Positions 17,162 to 24,490 of a stretch of DNA of 64,000 nucleotides are shown here, one piece after another (the first letter of the stretch is position 1; each line of letters starts with the position of its first letter). The notes beneath the pieces were generated by a model. That model made no database searches, was not told where the DNA came from, and saw only the letters and a program-made list of their open reading frames with translations. Source of the DNA: Rufibacter psychrotolerans (lineage in GTDB: Bacteria > Bacteroidota > Bacteroidia > Cytophagales > Hymenobacteraceae); the NCBI RefSeq assembly GCF_016924645.1, contig NZ_JAFFJV010000020.1, positions 1-64,000 on the forward strand. The letters run 5' to 3'. Both the position numbers and the translations under genes were made by a program.

Positions 17162-17197
17162 GTTTTGGGTCTGTTTTTCAGGAACCAAGCTCAAAAC
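17162..17197. repeat. Palindromic element P1, copy 4
   Basis: GTTTTGGGTCTGTTTTTC, AG, GAACCAAGCTCAAAAC; the right arm is partly decayed. It lies 116 bases after the four-helix membrane protein gene. Confidence 0.6.
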
Positions 17198-17302
17198 AAC
17201 TTATGCTAATTAGGTTGGTTGAAGTGCCTGATGTTGGTAAAAATACTAGCAAAAAGTAGAGTTTTTGTGCCGCCCAGGGACCGTTTTTAGCCCCTGAAGT
17301 GT

Positions 17303-17310
17303 TACCTTTA
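17303..17310 (+). promoter_or_regulatory. Probable -7 element of ruvB
   Basis: TACCTTTA, one base off TAnnTTTG, 37 bases before the ruvB ATG. No clear TTG at the expected -33 position. Confidence 0.4.
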
Positions 17311-17346
17311 CAGAGAATTCTTTGCCGTATCGCTGAGAGATTTACC

Positions 17347-18390
17347 ATGAGAGAAGATTATTTAAAAGGCTCCGCCGAAAGCCTTACCCCTGCCGAGAAG
17401 GAGTTTGACAAGGCGCTCCGCCCCCTGGACTTCGGGGACTTTACCGGCCAGGAGAAGGTGGTGGAAAACCTGAAGGTGTTTGTGGGAGCCGCCATCATGC
17501 GGGGCGAGGCCTTGGACCACGTGCTCCTGCACGGACCTCCCGGCCTGGGGAAAACCACGCTGTCGCACATCATCGCTAATGCCCTGGGTTCCAATATCAA
17601 GATTACGTCTGGTCCGGTGCTGGACAAACCCAGTGATCTGGCCGGTCTGTTGACCAATCTGGAGCGCAACGACGTGCTGTTCATTGACGAGATTCACCGC
17701 CTGAACCCTATTGTGGAGGAGTACCTGTACTCGGCCATGGAGGATTATAAGATAGATATCATGCTGGACTCAGGCCCCAATGCCCGTTCCGTGCAGATCT
17801 CGTTGAACCCGTTTACGCTCATTGGGGCTACTACGCGCTCGGGTCTGCTGACTTCGCCGCTACGGGCCCGCTTCGGGATCAATGCCCGTCTGGAGTACTA
17901 TGATTCCAAGTTGTTGACCACCATTGTGCAGCGCTCTTCTGAGATTCTGGGCGCGCCCATCCACGAGGATGCCGCCTTTGAGATTGCCCGGCGGAGCCGC
18001 GGGACGCCGCGTATCGCCAATAACCTGTTGCGCCGTACCCGGGACTTCGCGCAGATCAAAGGAGACGGAACCATTACCGTGGAGATTGCCAAATTCGCTC
18101 TGAATGCCCTGGACGTTGACCAAAGCGGCCTGGACGAGATGGATAAACGTATTCTGAGCACCATCATTGACAAGTTCAAAGGTGGTCCGGTGGGTATCTC
18201 TACCATCGCTACCGCCTGCGGCGAAGAGGCCGAAACCATTGAAGAGGTGTACGAGCCGTTCCTGATCCAGGAAGGATACATCAAGCGTACCAGCCGGGGG
18301 CGCGAGGCTACTGAGGCTGCTTACCGTCACTTGGGCAAGATAGCCCCCAACCATGTGCGCAGCGGCACCTTGTTTGATCAGGCAGAATAA
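17347..18390 (+). CDS. ruvB: Holliday junction branch migration helicase RuvB
   Basis: A 347-residue AAA+ motor of the RuvAB complex, which drives branch migration of Holliday junctions before RuvC cleavage. The family order is complete: LRPLDFGDFTGQEKVVENL, Walker A GPPGLGKTT, Walker B VLFIDEIHRL, sensor GATTRSGLLTSPLRARFG with the arginine finger, and a C-terminal winged helix (GGPVGISTIATACGEE, EPFLIQEGYIKRTSRGR). ATG 17347 gives the typical N-terminus; the 16-residue upstream extension is ignored. ruvA and ruvC are not in the window, as is usual in Bacteroidota. A terminator follows. Confidence 0.98.
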   Translation: MREDYLKGSAESLTPAEKEFDKALRPLDFGDFTGQEKVVENLKVFVGAAIMRGEALDHVLLHGPPGLGKTTLSHIIANALGSNIKITSGPVLDKPSDLAGLLTNLERNDVLFIDEIHRLNPIVEEYLYSAMEDYKIDIMLDSGPNARSVQISLNPFTLIGATTRSGLLTSPLRARFGINARLEYYDSKLLTTIVQRSSEILGAPIHEDAAFEIARRSRGTPRIANNLLRRTRDFAQIKGDGTITVEIAKFALNALDVDQSGLDEMDKRILSTIIDKFKGGPVGISTIATACGEEAETIEEVYEPFLIQEGYIKRTSRGREATEAAYRHLGKIAPNHVRSGTLFDQAE

Positions 18391-18451
18391 GGATAAGACA
18401 CCCGTAGGAGCTTCGCACACTACGAGGTCACAGTTCTAAAAATGTATGTTC

Positions 18452-18488
18452 AAACCTCACAGGTTTTTAAAACCTGTGAGGTTTTTTG
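18452..18488. terminator. Bidirectional terminator-like palindrome (ACCTCACAGG type)
   Basis: AAACCTCACAGGTTT pairs with AAACCTGTGAGGTTT, followed by TTTTTTG on the plus strand. It lies between convergent ruvB and the Rid gene and can end both. A related palindrome occurs at 19449-19484, so it also belongs to a repeat family. Confidence 0.75.
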
Positions 18489-18504
18489 TTTCTCGGGCCT
18501 GTTT

Positions 18505-18945
18505 TTATTCTGTTTTCTTGATCTCGGCGATTAACTCCACTTCCAGCACCGTGTTGGGTTCCAGGAGGCGCACCACCTGTACCCACGTAGCCGCCGGGGT
18601 ATGCGTGCCGTAAAACTTCTTCCGGACCAGGTGGTGCTTAGAGGTCTCCTCCATGTTGGTGGTGTACAGGTTCTCTTTCACCACGTGGGTAAAGTCAAGG
18701 TTGTACTGCTTCAGCGTCATCTGCAGCGTACGGTACACCTGGTCAATAGCTTTGTCCATGGGGCCGCTAGCTACCGTGCCGGAGATATACAGAAGATTGC
18801 CGCTTCGGTAGGCCTGGGCATAGTTCCATTCCTGGTTGGGGCGTAACATCTTGGGGGTACTCTCCTTAGAAGTAGTGCCCATTTCCTGCGCCTGCGTGCC
18901 CATGGCTAATAAAATGAATAGAAGCGTAAGAAGTGTCTTGCTCAT
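18505..18945 (-). CDS. Exported RidA/YjgF-family protein
   Basis: A 146-residue protein with a signal peptide (MSKTLLTLLFILLAMGTQAQ) before a Rid trimer-fold domain (LLYISGTVASG, VVKENLYTTNM, VLEVELIAEI). Cytosolic RidA deaminates reactive enamines and imines using an arginine in a PARS-type motif. Here the corresponding site reads PAATWVQV, so that arginine is absent and imine deaminase activity is not expected. It belongs with the Rid subfamilies of unknown function. Export to the periplasm is also unlike RidA. It is convergent with ruvB and faces a long repeat island upstream. Confidence 0.8.
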   Translation of the reverse strand: MSKTLLTLLFILLAMGTQAQEMGTTSKESTPKMLRPNQEWNYAQAYRSGNLLYISGTVASGPMDKAIDQVYRTLQMTLKQYNLDFTHVVKENLYTTNMEETSKHHLVRKKFYGTHTPAATWVQVVRLLEPNTVLEVELIAEIKKTE

Positions 18946-19083
18946 GGTTAAGGCTTTTTTAAGGAACAGACAAGCAAAAGCATCAACAACCCCATTGCTC
19001 TTGTAAAATAGTTAGAGTGTAGCCGAATGGCACAGATCAATCCCCCTCTTGTAAGTCACTAATTTAAAGCAGCGCCCTTGGTG

Positions 19084-19134
19084 GGTAGTTACAAACTGCC
19101 AGCCATGATAGGTTCAAGTCATAGACTTGAACCA
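19084..19134. repeat. Composite hairpin H2, copy 1
   Basis: GTAGTTACAAACTGCC followed by GGTTCAAGTC-ATA-GACTTGAACC. These are two short hairpins in fixed order with about 10 bases between them. Confidence 0.75.
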
Positions 19135-19235
19135 TACTATATTGAAACATGCGCCATAGTGGGATAACTTGAAAAAGATCATCTACTGAAGGCACGAGCT
19201 GCAAGCTCGCGCCAGCGGCCGGCAATGTAGATCAT

Positions 19236-19288
19236 GGCAGTTGCAAACTGCCGGTCATGGTAGGTCCAAGTCACAGACTTGAACCATG
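19236..19288. repeat. Composite hairpin H2, copy 2
   Basis: GGCAGTTGCAAACTGCC, then GGTCCAAGTC-ACA-GACTTGAACC, in the same order and spacing as copy 1. Confidence 0.75.
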
Positions 19289-19343
19289 TGTACCTATCTT
19301 GAAAGGCGGAAGGAACGAACGGATGCTTGTGCTAAGTCCCACC

Positions 19344-19406
19344 CTATGGCGCGGATTTACTTCCGTGACTTACATTAAAAGGCACGGAAGTAAATCCGCG
19401 CCATAG
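19344..19406. repeat. Hairpin H1, copy 1
   Basis: Perfect 24-bp arms containing GCGCGGATTTACTTCCGTG, separated by 15 bases. Confidence 0.85.
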
Positions 19407-19448
19407 AGTGGCAAGGCCTAAGGTTGGGGCAGCGAGTCAAAGCGGAGA

Positions 19449-19484
19449 GACCTCTCAGGTTTTGAAAACCTGTGAGGTCTTTCG
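19449..19484. repeat. ACCTCACAGG-type palindrome
   Basis: GACCTCTCAGGTTTT, G, AAAACCTGTGAGGTC. It is a near relative of the terminator at 18452-18488, but no gene ends here. Confidence 0.7.
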
Positions 19485-19526
19485 TCTGTTGCCGCACTGC
19501 TGCTAAACCGCAGCTATGCAAGTCCA

Positions 19527-19735
19527 CAGCTGGAAGATCCCGATTCCAGTCTTTGGCTCGAGCGCCTCGCTTGTGGCCCCTGAGGAACAGAAACTAAGCA
19601 CAGATTACAAGCGTGGGCCGCAAGGGCAGTGCGAGGGGCAAAGACGGGGCCCCGCGGCCGTGAGCGCACTAGGTTAACCATGCAGCAACACAGCTCATAA
19701 GTCCATAGACAAGCCGCCCCGCCAAGCAAACTACG
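19527..19735 (+). repeat. Dispersed repeat D, copy 1
   Basis: About 200 bases sharing long blocks with 25640-25880 (inverted) and 48368-48655. The best conserved core is GGGGCCCCGCGGCCGTGAGC, and a single unit of the CCATAGACAAGC type follows. Open frames across it (RSRPRG... and QARRSSQRLESG) follow from the repeat and are not called as genes. Confidence 0.8.
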
Positions 19736-19772
19736 CAACATAGCGTGCACCAACAATACCCTCAAGCACGAT

Positions 19773-19813
19773 GCTGTTTCAAGCTTATTTCCCCAAAAAC
19801 AGCCTTAAAACAG
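19773..19813. repeat. Palindromic element P1, copy 5
   Basis: CTGTTTCAAGCTTATTTCC and CCAAAAACAGCCTTAAAACAG. It lies in the leader of queG, and the queG frame stays open through it back to 19771. Confidence 0.6.
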
Positions 19814-19881
19814 AAAAAATACGCCACTTGAAATTCTTTTCCCCCAATTTTGTTCCCGAAGTACAACCCTCCATTCGCCCC

Positions 19882-20853
19882 ATGTTCAACCTGGCCCCCA
19901 AACATACACAGCTCATCAAGCAGAAAGCGCAGGAACTGGGCTTTCTCTACTGCGGGGTGTCCAAGGCGGATTTCCTGGAAGAAGAGGCGCCCCGGCTGGA
20001 AAGTTGGCTCAACCAGAACATGCACGGCCAGATGCATTACATGGCCAACCACTTTGACAAGCGCCTGGACCCACGGTTGCTGGTAGACGGAGCTAAATCA
20101 GTGGTGAGTCTGCTGCTGAATTATTACCCCGAGGAAAAGCAGCGGGACGACACGTTTCAGATCTCCAAGTACGCGTACGGGCAGGACTACCACTTCGTGA
20201 TCAAAGACAAGCTCAAAACGCTGTTCAATTACATTCAGGAGGAGATTGGCGAAGTAGGCGGGCGCGTGTTCGTGGACTCGGCCCCGGTCATGGATAAGGT
20301 GTGGGCCAAGAAAAGCGGAGCCGGTTGGGTAGGTAAGAACAGCAATCTCATCAGGCCTGGCGTGGGTAGTTTCTTTTTCATCGCGGAGCTGATTCTGGAC
20401 CTGGAACTGGAGCCCGACGGCCCAATTAAAGACTACTGCGGTACCTGTACCAAGTGCATGGATGCCTGCCCTACAGACGCTATCTCAGCGCCGTACGTGG
20501 TAGACGGCAGCAAGTGTATCTCTTATTTCACCATTGAGTTGAAAGACCAGATTCCGCAGGAGGTAGAGGGGAAATTTGGGAACTGGGTGTTTGGCTGTGA
20601 TATCTGCCAGGATGTGTGCCCGTGGAACCGGTTCAGCAAACCGCACCAGGAGCCGGCGTTCCATCCACATCCGGAGTTGCTCCACCTCTCAACCAGTGAT
20701 TGGGTGGAGCTTACTCAGGAAGTGTTTAGTGATATTTTCAGGAAATCGGCTGTGAAACGCACCGGCTTTGCGGGGCTTACCCGCAACCTGCGCTTCGTGG
20801 CCCGGGAGACGCCCGCGTTAGGCGACCATCACGTTTCCGAAGACCTTGTCTAG
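19882..20853 (+). CDS. queG: Epoxyqueuosine reductase QueG
   Basis: A 323-residue cobalamin- and iron-sulfur-dependent enzyme that makes the last step of queuosine synthesis in tRNA. It has the N-terminal DUF1730 part (LGFLYCGVSKADFLEEE), the conserved VFVDSAPVMDKVWAKKSGAGWVGKN split over 275-325 nt blocks, and two 4Fe-4S motifs, CGTCTKCMDACP and CDICQDVCP. The closing FRKSAVKRTGFAGLTRNLRF is normal for the family. ATG 19882 is chosen because the open frame before it is a P1 repeat copy plus linker. Its last 36 bases overlap the convergent 64-codon gene. Confidence 0.93.
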   Translation: MFNLAPKHTQLIKQKAQELGFLYCGVSKADFLEEEAPRLESWLNQNMHGQMHYMANHFDKRLDPRLLVDGAKSVVSLLLNYYPEEKQRDDTFQISKYAYGQDYHFVIKDKLKTLFNYIQEEIGEVGGRVFVDSAPVMDKVWAKKSGAGWVGKNSNLIRPGVGSFFFIAELILDLELEPDGPIKDYCGTCTKCMDACPTDAISAPYVVDGSKCISYFTIELKDQIPQEVEGKFGNWVFGCDICQDVCPWNRFSKPHQEPAFHPHPELLHLSTSDWVELTQEVFSDIFRKSAVKRTGFAGLTRNLRFVARETPALGDHHVSEDLV

Positions 20854-21012
20854 GATGTTGGCGTATGAGCCCGAAAAGCGCTTGTAGCACCACTCCCGAA
20901 GGGTTTCCAACTCATTTCTCACCAACATGCGCATGCTCTTGCGTAACTCTTTCTCAAATAGGTTAGAGTCAAAGCTTACTTTATCTAAAATCAATTTAAC
21001 ATACTCTAACAT
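20818..21012 (-). CDS. Small conserved-looking protein, unknown function
   Basis: A 64-residue, highly charged helical protein (MLEYVKLILDKVSFDSN, LFEKELRKSMRML, ELETLREWCYKRF). It has the look of a short conserved Bacteroidota protein, with regular amphipathic spacing and a Trp-Cys-Tyr centre. No function is known to me. It overlaps the 3' end of queG on the opposite strand by 36 bases, so the queG C-terminus and this C-terminus constrain each other. An AT-rich upstream region of about 100 bases could hold its promoter. Confidence 0.6.
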   Translation of the reverse strand: MLEYVKLILDKVSFDSNLFEKELRKSMRMLVRNELETLREWCYKRFSGSYANILDKVFGNVMVA

Positions 21013-21119
21013 GGCTGTGTAAGGATATAGGTAAGTGTATTAACTAAAAGGATTAACATATACGCAAATATCGTCTTTTTGATGCGGGTTTTTATACTGA
21101 TTTTATAATATCATTGCAC

Positions 21120-21152
21120 AAAAAAAGGCAATCTGTTAAAGATTGCCTTTTT
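21120..21152 (-). terminator. Terminator of the ferritin-like operon
   Basis: AAAAAGGCAATC / GATTGCCTTTTT stem with a 7-nt loop, followed by more T on the minus strand. It sits 18 bases past the stop of the 21170 gene. Confidence 0.9.
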
Positions 21153-21169
21153 GGTTCAGGATGAAGAAG

Positions 21170-22012
21170 TTAGGCCAGAAACGGAGCCACAATGGAGGTG
21201 ACCTGCGCCACGGTGAGCGGCTCGTCAAAGGCCTCAGAGGCCGCGTTGGCGTCAATGGTGATGCCGCCGAAGGTGCCCGTGATGTTTACTCCCGCCTGCG
21301 TGGTCACTTCCTCGCCGTCGTAGATGCCCTGGAACTCGGGGGGCAGCCCGCCGCTGTCTTTCATAGTGATCCAGGGTTTCAGGGCAGCCATGCCGTTGGC
21401 CATGTCGCGGCGCATGCGACGTAAGTGGGCGGCGTGGCGCGCCTCCACCGAATGGATCTGCAAGGCGGCCTGCAGCACGGCGTCATTGCTGATGAGGGCC
21501 GGGGCCGCGCCCTTGTAGGCCCGCACGCCGGTATCCTCAAACGCCTGGGCTACGGCCAGCATGGTGCCGTAGTTGGTAAAGGTGGCGTTGCCCAGCAAGC
21601 CTTTGGCGGTCCAGTCAAAGTTGGCGTCGGTATAGGTGGTGGGGGCGGCTCCGCCCAGCCCCGTGATGGCTTGGCGCAGGAAGTTCACGTGGTCTTCCTC
21701 ATGGTCCCTGATCACGCCAAAAGCCGTTTTGCCGGCCGCCGAAGGGAAAATATTGGTGTCGGCGGCGCGTTTGTAGAAATAGTACTCCAGGTTCTCCAGC
21801 TTAAGGGCAAACTCCAGCACCTCCCGCACCGAGGTGGTATTTTGCCCATAGGCTTTGTTCAGCATAGACCCGAAGGCCAACGGAATGGCAGCAGCCACCA
21901 GTTTTTTGCCGAAGCCCCCAAAATGCTTGAAAACCTCGCGGCGGGGATCCAGGCGGTCAAACACTTCGGGGTCTACTTTCTCTACTTCTTTGAGTATGTT
22001 GAAGATATTCAT
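21170..22012 (-). CDS. Ferritin-like (Ferritin_2) protein
   Basis: A 280-residue protein. A hydrophobic segment (LVAAAIPLAFGSML, about 38-52) follows a charged lead and may be an uncleaved signal. The Ferritin_2 four-helix domain follows with repeated acidic/His metal-type positions: ALKLENLEYYFYKRA, VIRDHEEDHVNFLRQAI, AQAFEDTGVRAYKGA and HSVEARHAAHLRR. The C-terminal 80 residues are a separate region rich in Gly, Thr and Ala. This family occurs in desiccation- and stress-related loci of Bacteroidota; iron or other metal binding is inferred from the helix residues. It is the second gene of a two-gene operon, 12 bases after its paralog. Confidence 0.85.
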   Translation of the reverse strand: MNIFNILKEVEKVDPEVFDRLDPRREVFKHFGGFGKKLVAAAIPLAFGSMLNKAYGQNTTSVREVLEFALKLENLEYYFYKRAADTNIFPSAAGKTAFGVIRDHEEDHVNFLRQAITGLGGAAPTTYTDANFDWTAKGLLGNATFTNYGTMLAVAQAFEDTGVRAYKGAAPALISNDAVLQAALQIHSVEARHAAHLRRMRRDMANGMAALKPWITMKDSGGLPPEFQGIYDGEEVTTQAGVNITGTFGGITIDANAASEAFDEPLTVAQVTSIVAPFLA

Positions 22013-22024
22013 GGCTGTTGTGGG

Positions 22025-22783
22025 TTAGGTGGTGGGCAGGTTGCTTCCGTTCAGGGTTTCTTTGACAAAGGGCTGGGCCGCCATCAGGACCTGGGTTGGC
22101 GTGAGGGCAACATCCAGGCCGTTGGCGTCTACTATATTGCCGCCGGTAATGCCGGCCGGGCCGCTGGCGAAGGTGCCGTTCTCAATCATGTCCCTGATCT
22201 CGGCGGCATGGCGCGCCTCCACCGAAACAATTTTGCCGGCAATGCCCAGGAAGGCGGCACTGGTGAGCAGTTTGCCGGCCCCGTTGTAGGCGGCCACGCC
22301 CAAGTCCTCAAAGGTCTTGGCGGTAGCCAGGATAGAGGCCCGGCTGACCAGGGCGCTGGCGGGCAGGTTGGGAGTTAAGCCCGGGATGATCTGGGTAGGG
22401 GCGGCGGCGGTGATGGCGGCCTTGAAGAACTCGCGGTGGGCCACCTCGTGGTTCCGGATGTCGGTGAGGACCTGGCGTTCCGTGGCACTGGTGAATAGGG
22501 TAGAAAAATTGGGCAGGGCTACCACCGCGGTGTAAAAGGCGGCTTCCAGCTGTTCCAGGGCATAGGCGTAGTTCAGGATGCCCACGTCGCCGGACCCCAG
22601 GTTCACGCCCTCGGTCATGTTGTTGCCCACAGTAGAGTCATCGTCATCGTCGCAGCCGGCCAGCAGAATAGCCGAGGCGGCCAGGCCTGCGCCGGTGTAG
22701 CGGAGAAAGGAGCGGCGGTTCAAGGGATTCTTCAGTCCCTGCAGTACCTCTTGCTCAGGGACTGAAGTTGGTAGTTTGGCCAT
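22025..22783 (-). CDS. Ferritin-like (Ferritin_2) protein with Tat/lipobox-type leader
   Basis: A 252-residue paralog of the next gene. The N-terminus has a twin-arginine motif NRRSFLRY, a hydrophobic stretch and LLAGC followed by DDDDD, so it may be a Tat-exported lipoprotein. The ferritin-like helices carry ALEQLEAAFYTAVV, IRNHEVAHREFFKAAI, AKTFEDLGVAAYNGA and VEARHAAEIRDM. These Glu/His positions match those of the second gene. It is the first gene of the pair. The upstream 270 bases separate it from the divergent BatD-like gene and must hold both promoters. Confidence 0.87.
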   Translation of the reverse strand: MAKLPTSVPEQEVLQGLKNPLNRRSFLRYTGAGLAASAILLAGCDDDDDSTVGNNMTEGVNLGSGDVGILNYAYALEQLEAAFYTAVVALPNFSTLFTSATERQVLTDIRNHEVAHREFFKAAITAAAPTQIIPGLTPNLPASALVSRASILATAKTFEDLGVAAYNGAGKLLTSAAFLGIAGKIVSVEARHAAEIRDMIENGTFASGPAGITGGNIVDANGLDVALTPTQVLMAAQPFVKETLNGSNLPTT

Positions 22784-23000
22784 CGTTTTAGGTTTAAAGG
22801 TGAAACATGTGCTTCTTTTGGCGCGCAGTGCACCCGGTACTCCGTGTTCCGCCAGCCGGTGGGGGAGCGGAATCAGCGAGACCTACGACGGCCCCCGGCC
22901 GACTGGATTTCGGGCCGGTGAAAAAAAGAGAAATTTGTATTTCTTTTGCCCCAATCTGGCTTTGGTTGCCGGGGCAGTAGGGGGCTTGGCAGGTTATTCG

Positions 23001-23008
23001 TACTTTTG
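23001..23008 (+). promoter_or_regulatory. Probable -7 element of the BatD-like/aroC operon
   Basis: TACTTTTG is a perfect TAnnTTTG match 45 bases before the ATG. No TTG sits at ideal distance. A half P1 copy (GCGGTTTTAGGGCC) lies between it and the gene. Confidence 0.45.
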
Positions 23009-23053
23009 AAGAAAAACAGAAAGGCGGTTTTAGGGCCTTTTTTAAGAAAATAG

Positions 23054-24490
23054 ATGAAAAAAGCGGTTGTTCTCTTGCTGTGGATGCTGGGCTGGGCTGT
23101 TCTGGGCCACGCGCAGGAACACTCCATAGAGTATGGGGCCACCGCCATCCCTATTGACCAGTATTTCACTATTTCGTTAAAGTCGCCCAACACTCGTCCG
23201 GCCAAGGTAGAGGGATTTCCGGAGATAGAGGGCCTGCAGAAAAGCACCCAGAAGTCGTTTACCACCACCATAACCCGGGGCAAGAAAGTGTCTAAGGTGT
23301 ACACGCTTACCCAGCAGTACGCGCCCCTGCGCGAAGGTGAGATCACCGTAAAGCCCTTCACGCTCACTGTAGACGGCAAACCTGTGCAGGGCCCCGGCGT
23401 GAAAGTGCGGGTGGGCGCCACCGCACCTCCGGGGCAAGCCACCCCGGCCGATAGTGTTCCGGTGCCGGCCACCGGTCCGCCCGCGGCCCCCGAGTTTGTG
23501 GAGGTGAAGGAAAATGCCTTTCTCACGCTGCACGTGCCTAAAACCCGGGTGTATGCCGGCGAGGCCGTACCCGTTTCGCTCTGGTTCTACGTAGCCGACA
23601 CCGACCTGGGCCTGCTGGACTTTTATGAGTTCAACGGCCAGATAGTGACCATTGTACGGCAGCTCAAACAGCGGAGCACGCTGGAAGAAGTGGTGCAGCA
23701 AGAAGAGATCCTGCCTGAGAAAATCATGATCGGGGAGAAGGCTTTTACCCGGTACAAGCTCTACTCGGCGGTGTTGTTCCCCATCACCGCGCAGCCGCTC
23801 CGCTTTCCGGCAGTGGGGCTAAAAATGATCAAATACAAGATCGCCAAGAATCCCTCTATGGTTGCCCAGAACCGCCTGCCGGAGTACAAGACCTACACCA
23901 CCCAAGCCAGGGAGGTGACCGTGCGCAGTCTGCCGCCGCACCCCCTGCGCGACCAGGTGGCCGTGGGGCAGTTCAGGCTGGAGGAGCAGTTGTCGCGCAG
24001 CAGCATTACCCTGAACCAGAACCTGGTGTACCTGCTCAGGATTGTGGGCGAGGGAAACATCAGGACCCTGCCCACGCCGCAGAACCTTGGGGTATCCAGT
24101 GAGATGGAGATTTATTCCCCCGAGATCAGGCAGACGCTGGAGGTGACCGAAGGCCGCATGACCGGCAGCAAGACGTTCCGGTACTTCATTGTGGGCCGTC
24201 AGGTTGGTTCGTTCCCGCTGGGCGAGCTGTTTCAGTGGGTGTACTTTAACCCGGTGACCGCCCGCTATGACACCCTGCGGCCCCGTTTTACCGTGCGCGT
24301 GCGGGGGCAGGAAGACCAAAATAGTTTCATCAGGGCGCAAGATGTGGGCGAATTTTACAATATTGCCGAAACAGAAAGCAATGAGCTCATCAGCCTGGAC
24401 CAGTTCAGGGAGATTCGCCTCTACACTAACGTGGTGCTGGGCGTGCTGCTGGGCGGTGCTTTGGTTATTTTCATACTAAGAAGGAAATGA
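23054..24490 (+). CDS. BatD-like protein (oxygen-tolerance family)
   Basis: A 478-residue envelope protein with a signal peptide (ending GHAQ at about 21), several immunoglobulin-like beta domains and a C-terminal membrane helix (VVLGVLLGGALVIFIL) followed by RRK. The first domain has the BatD-type start SIEYGATAIPIDQYFTISL and KSFTTTITRGKKVSKV; a low-complexity Pro/Ala linker is near 120-140. BatD usually belongs to the batABCDE (MoxR-linked VWA) operon. Here it stands apart and instead overlaps aroC by four bases (ATGA), so the two are co-translated. Its role at this site is unknown. Confidence 0.78.
   Translation: MKKAVVLLLWMLGWAVLGHAQEHSIEYGATAIPIDQYFTISLKSPNTRPAKVEGFPEIEGLQKSTQKSFTTTITRGKKVSKVYTLTQQYAPLREGEITVKPFTLTVDGKPVQGPGVKVRVGATAPPGQATPADSVPVPATGPPAAPEFVEVKENAFLTLHVPKTRVYAGEAVPVSLWFYVADTDLGLLDFYEFNGQIVTIVRQLKQRSTLEEVVQQEEILPEKIMIGEKAFTRYKLYSAVLFPITAQPLRFPAVGLKMIKYKIAKNPSMVAQNRLPEYKTYTTQAREVTVRSLPPHPLRDQVAVGQFRLEEQLSRSSITLNQNLVYLLRIVGEGNIRTLPTPQNLGVSSEMEIYSPEIRQTLEVTEGRMTGSKTFRYFIVGRQVGSFPLGELFQWVYFNPVTARYDTLRPRFTVRVRGQEDQNSFIRAQDVGEFYNIAETESNELISLDQFREIRLYTNVVLGVLLGGALVIFILRRK

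Larger units (their letters stand above)
18946..19770. repeat. Repeat island 1 (no gene)
   Basis: About 820 bases between the Rid gene and the queG region without a credible gene. In order: composite hairpin H2 (19084-19134), a GGCACGAGCT hairpin remnant near 19191-19213, a second H2 (19236-19288), hairpin H1 (19344-19406), an ACCTCACAGG palindrome (19449-19484) and dispersed repeat D copy 1 (19527-19735). The same kit recurs near 25.6-26.1 and 48.1-48.7 kb. Confidence 0.8.

Noticed and set aside
19111..19133. GGTTCAAGTC as a tRNA T-arm
   Set aside because: It is half of a perfect hairpin with GACTTGAACC and lies in repeat H2; no acceptor stem or anticodon arm surrounds it.
18946..19770. CRISPR array in the first repeat island
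   Set aside because: Repeats differ in kind, are not regularly spaced and have no uniform spacers; no cas gene is in the window.
20725..20775. P1-like text in queG coding FRKSAVKRTG
   Set aside because: This is the conserved QueG segment (F...GSAVKR...GL.RN), so the likeness to a P1 translation is coincidence.
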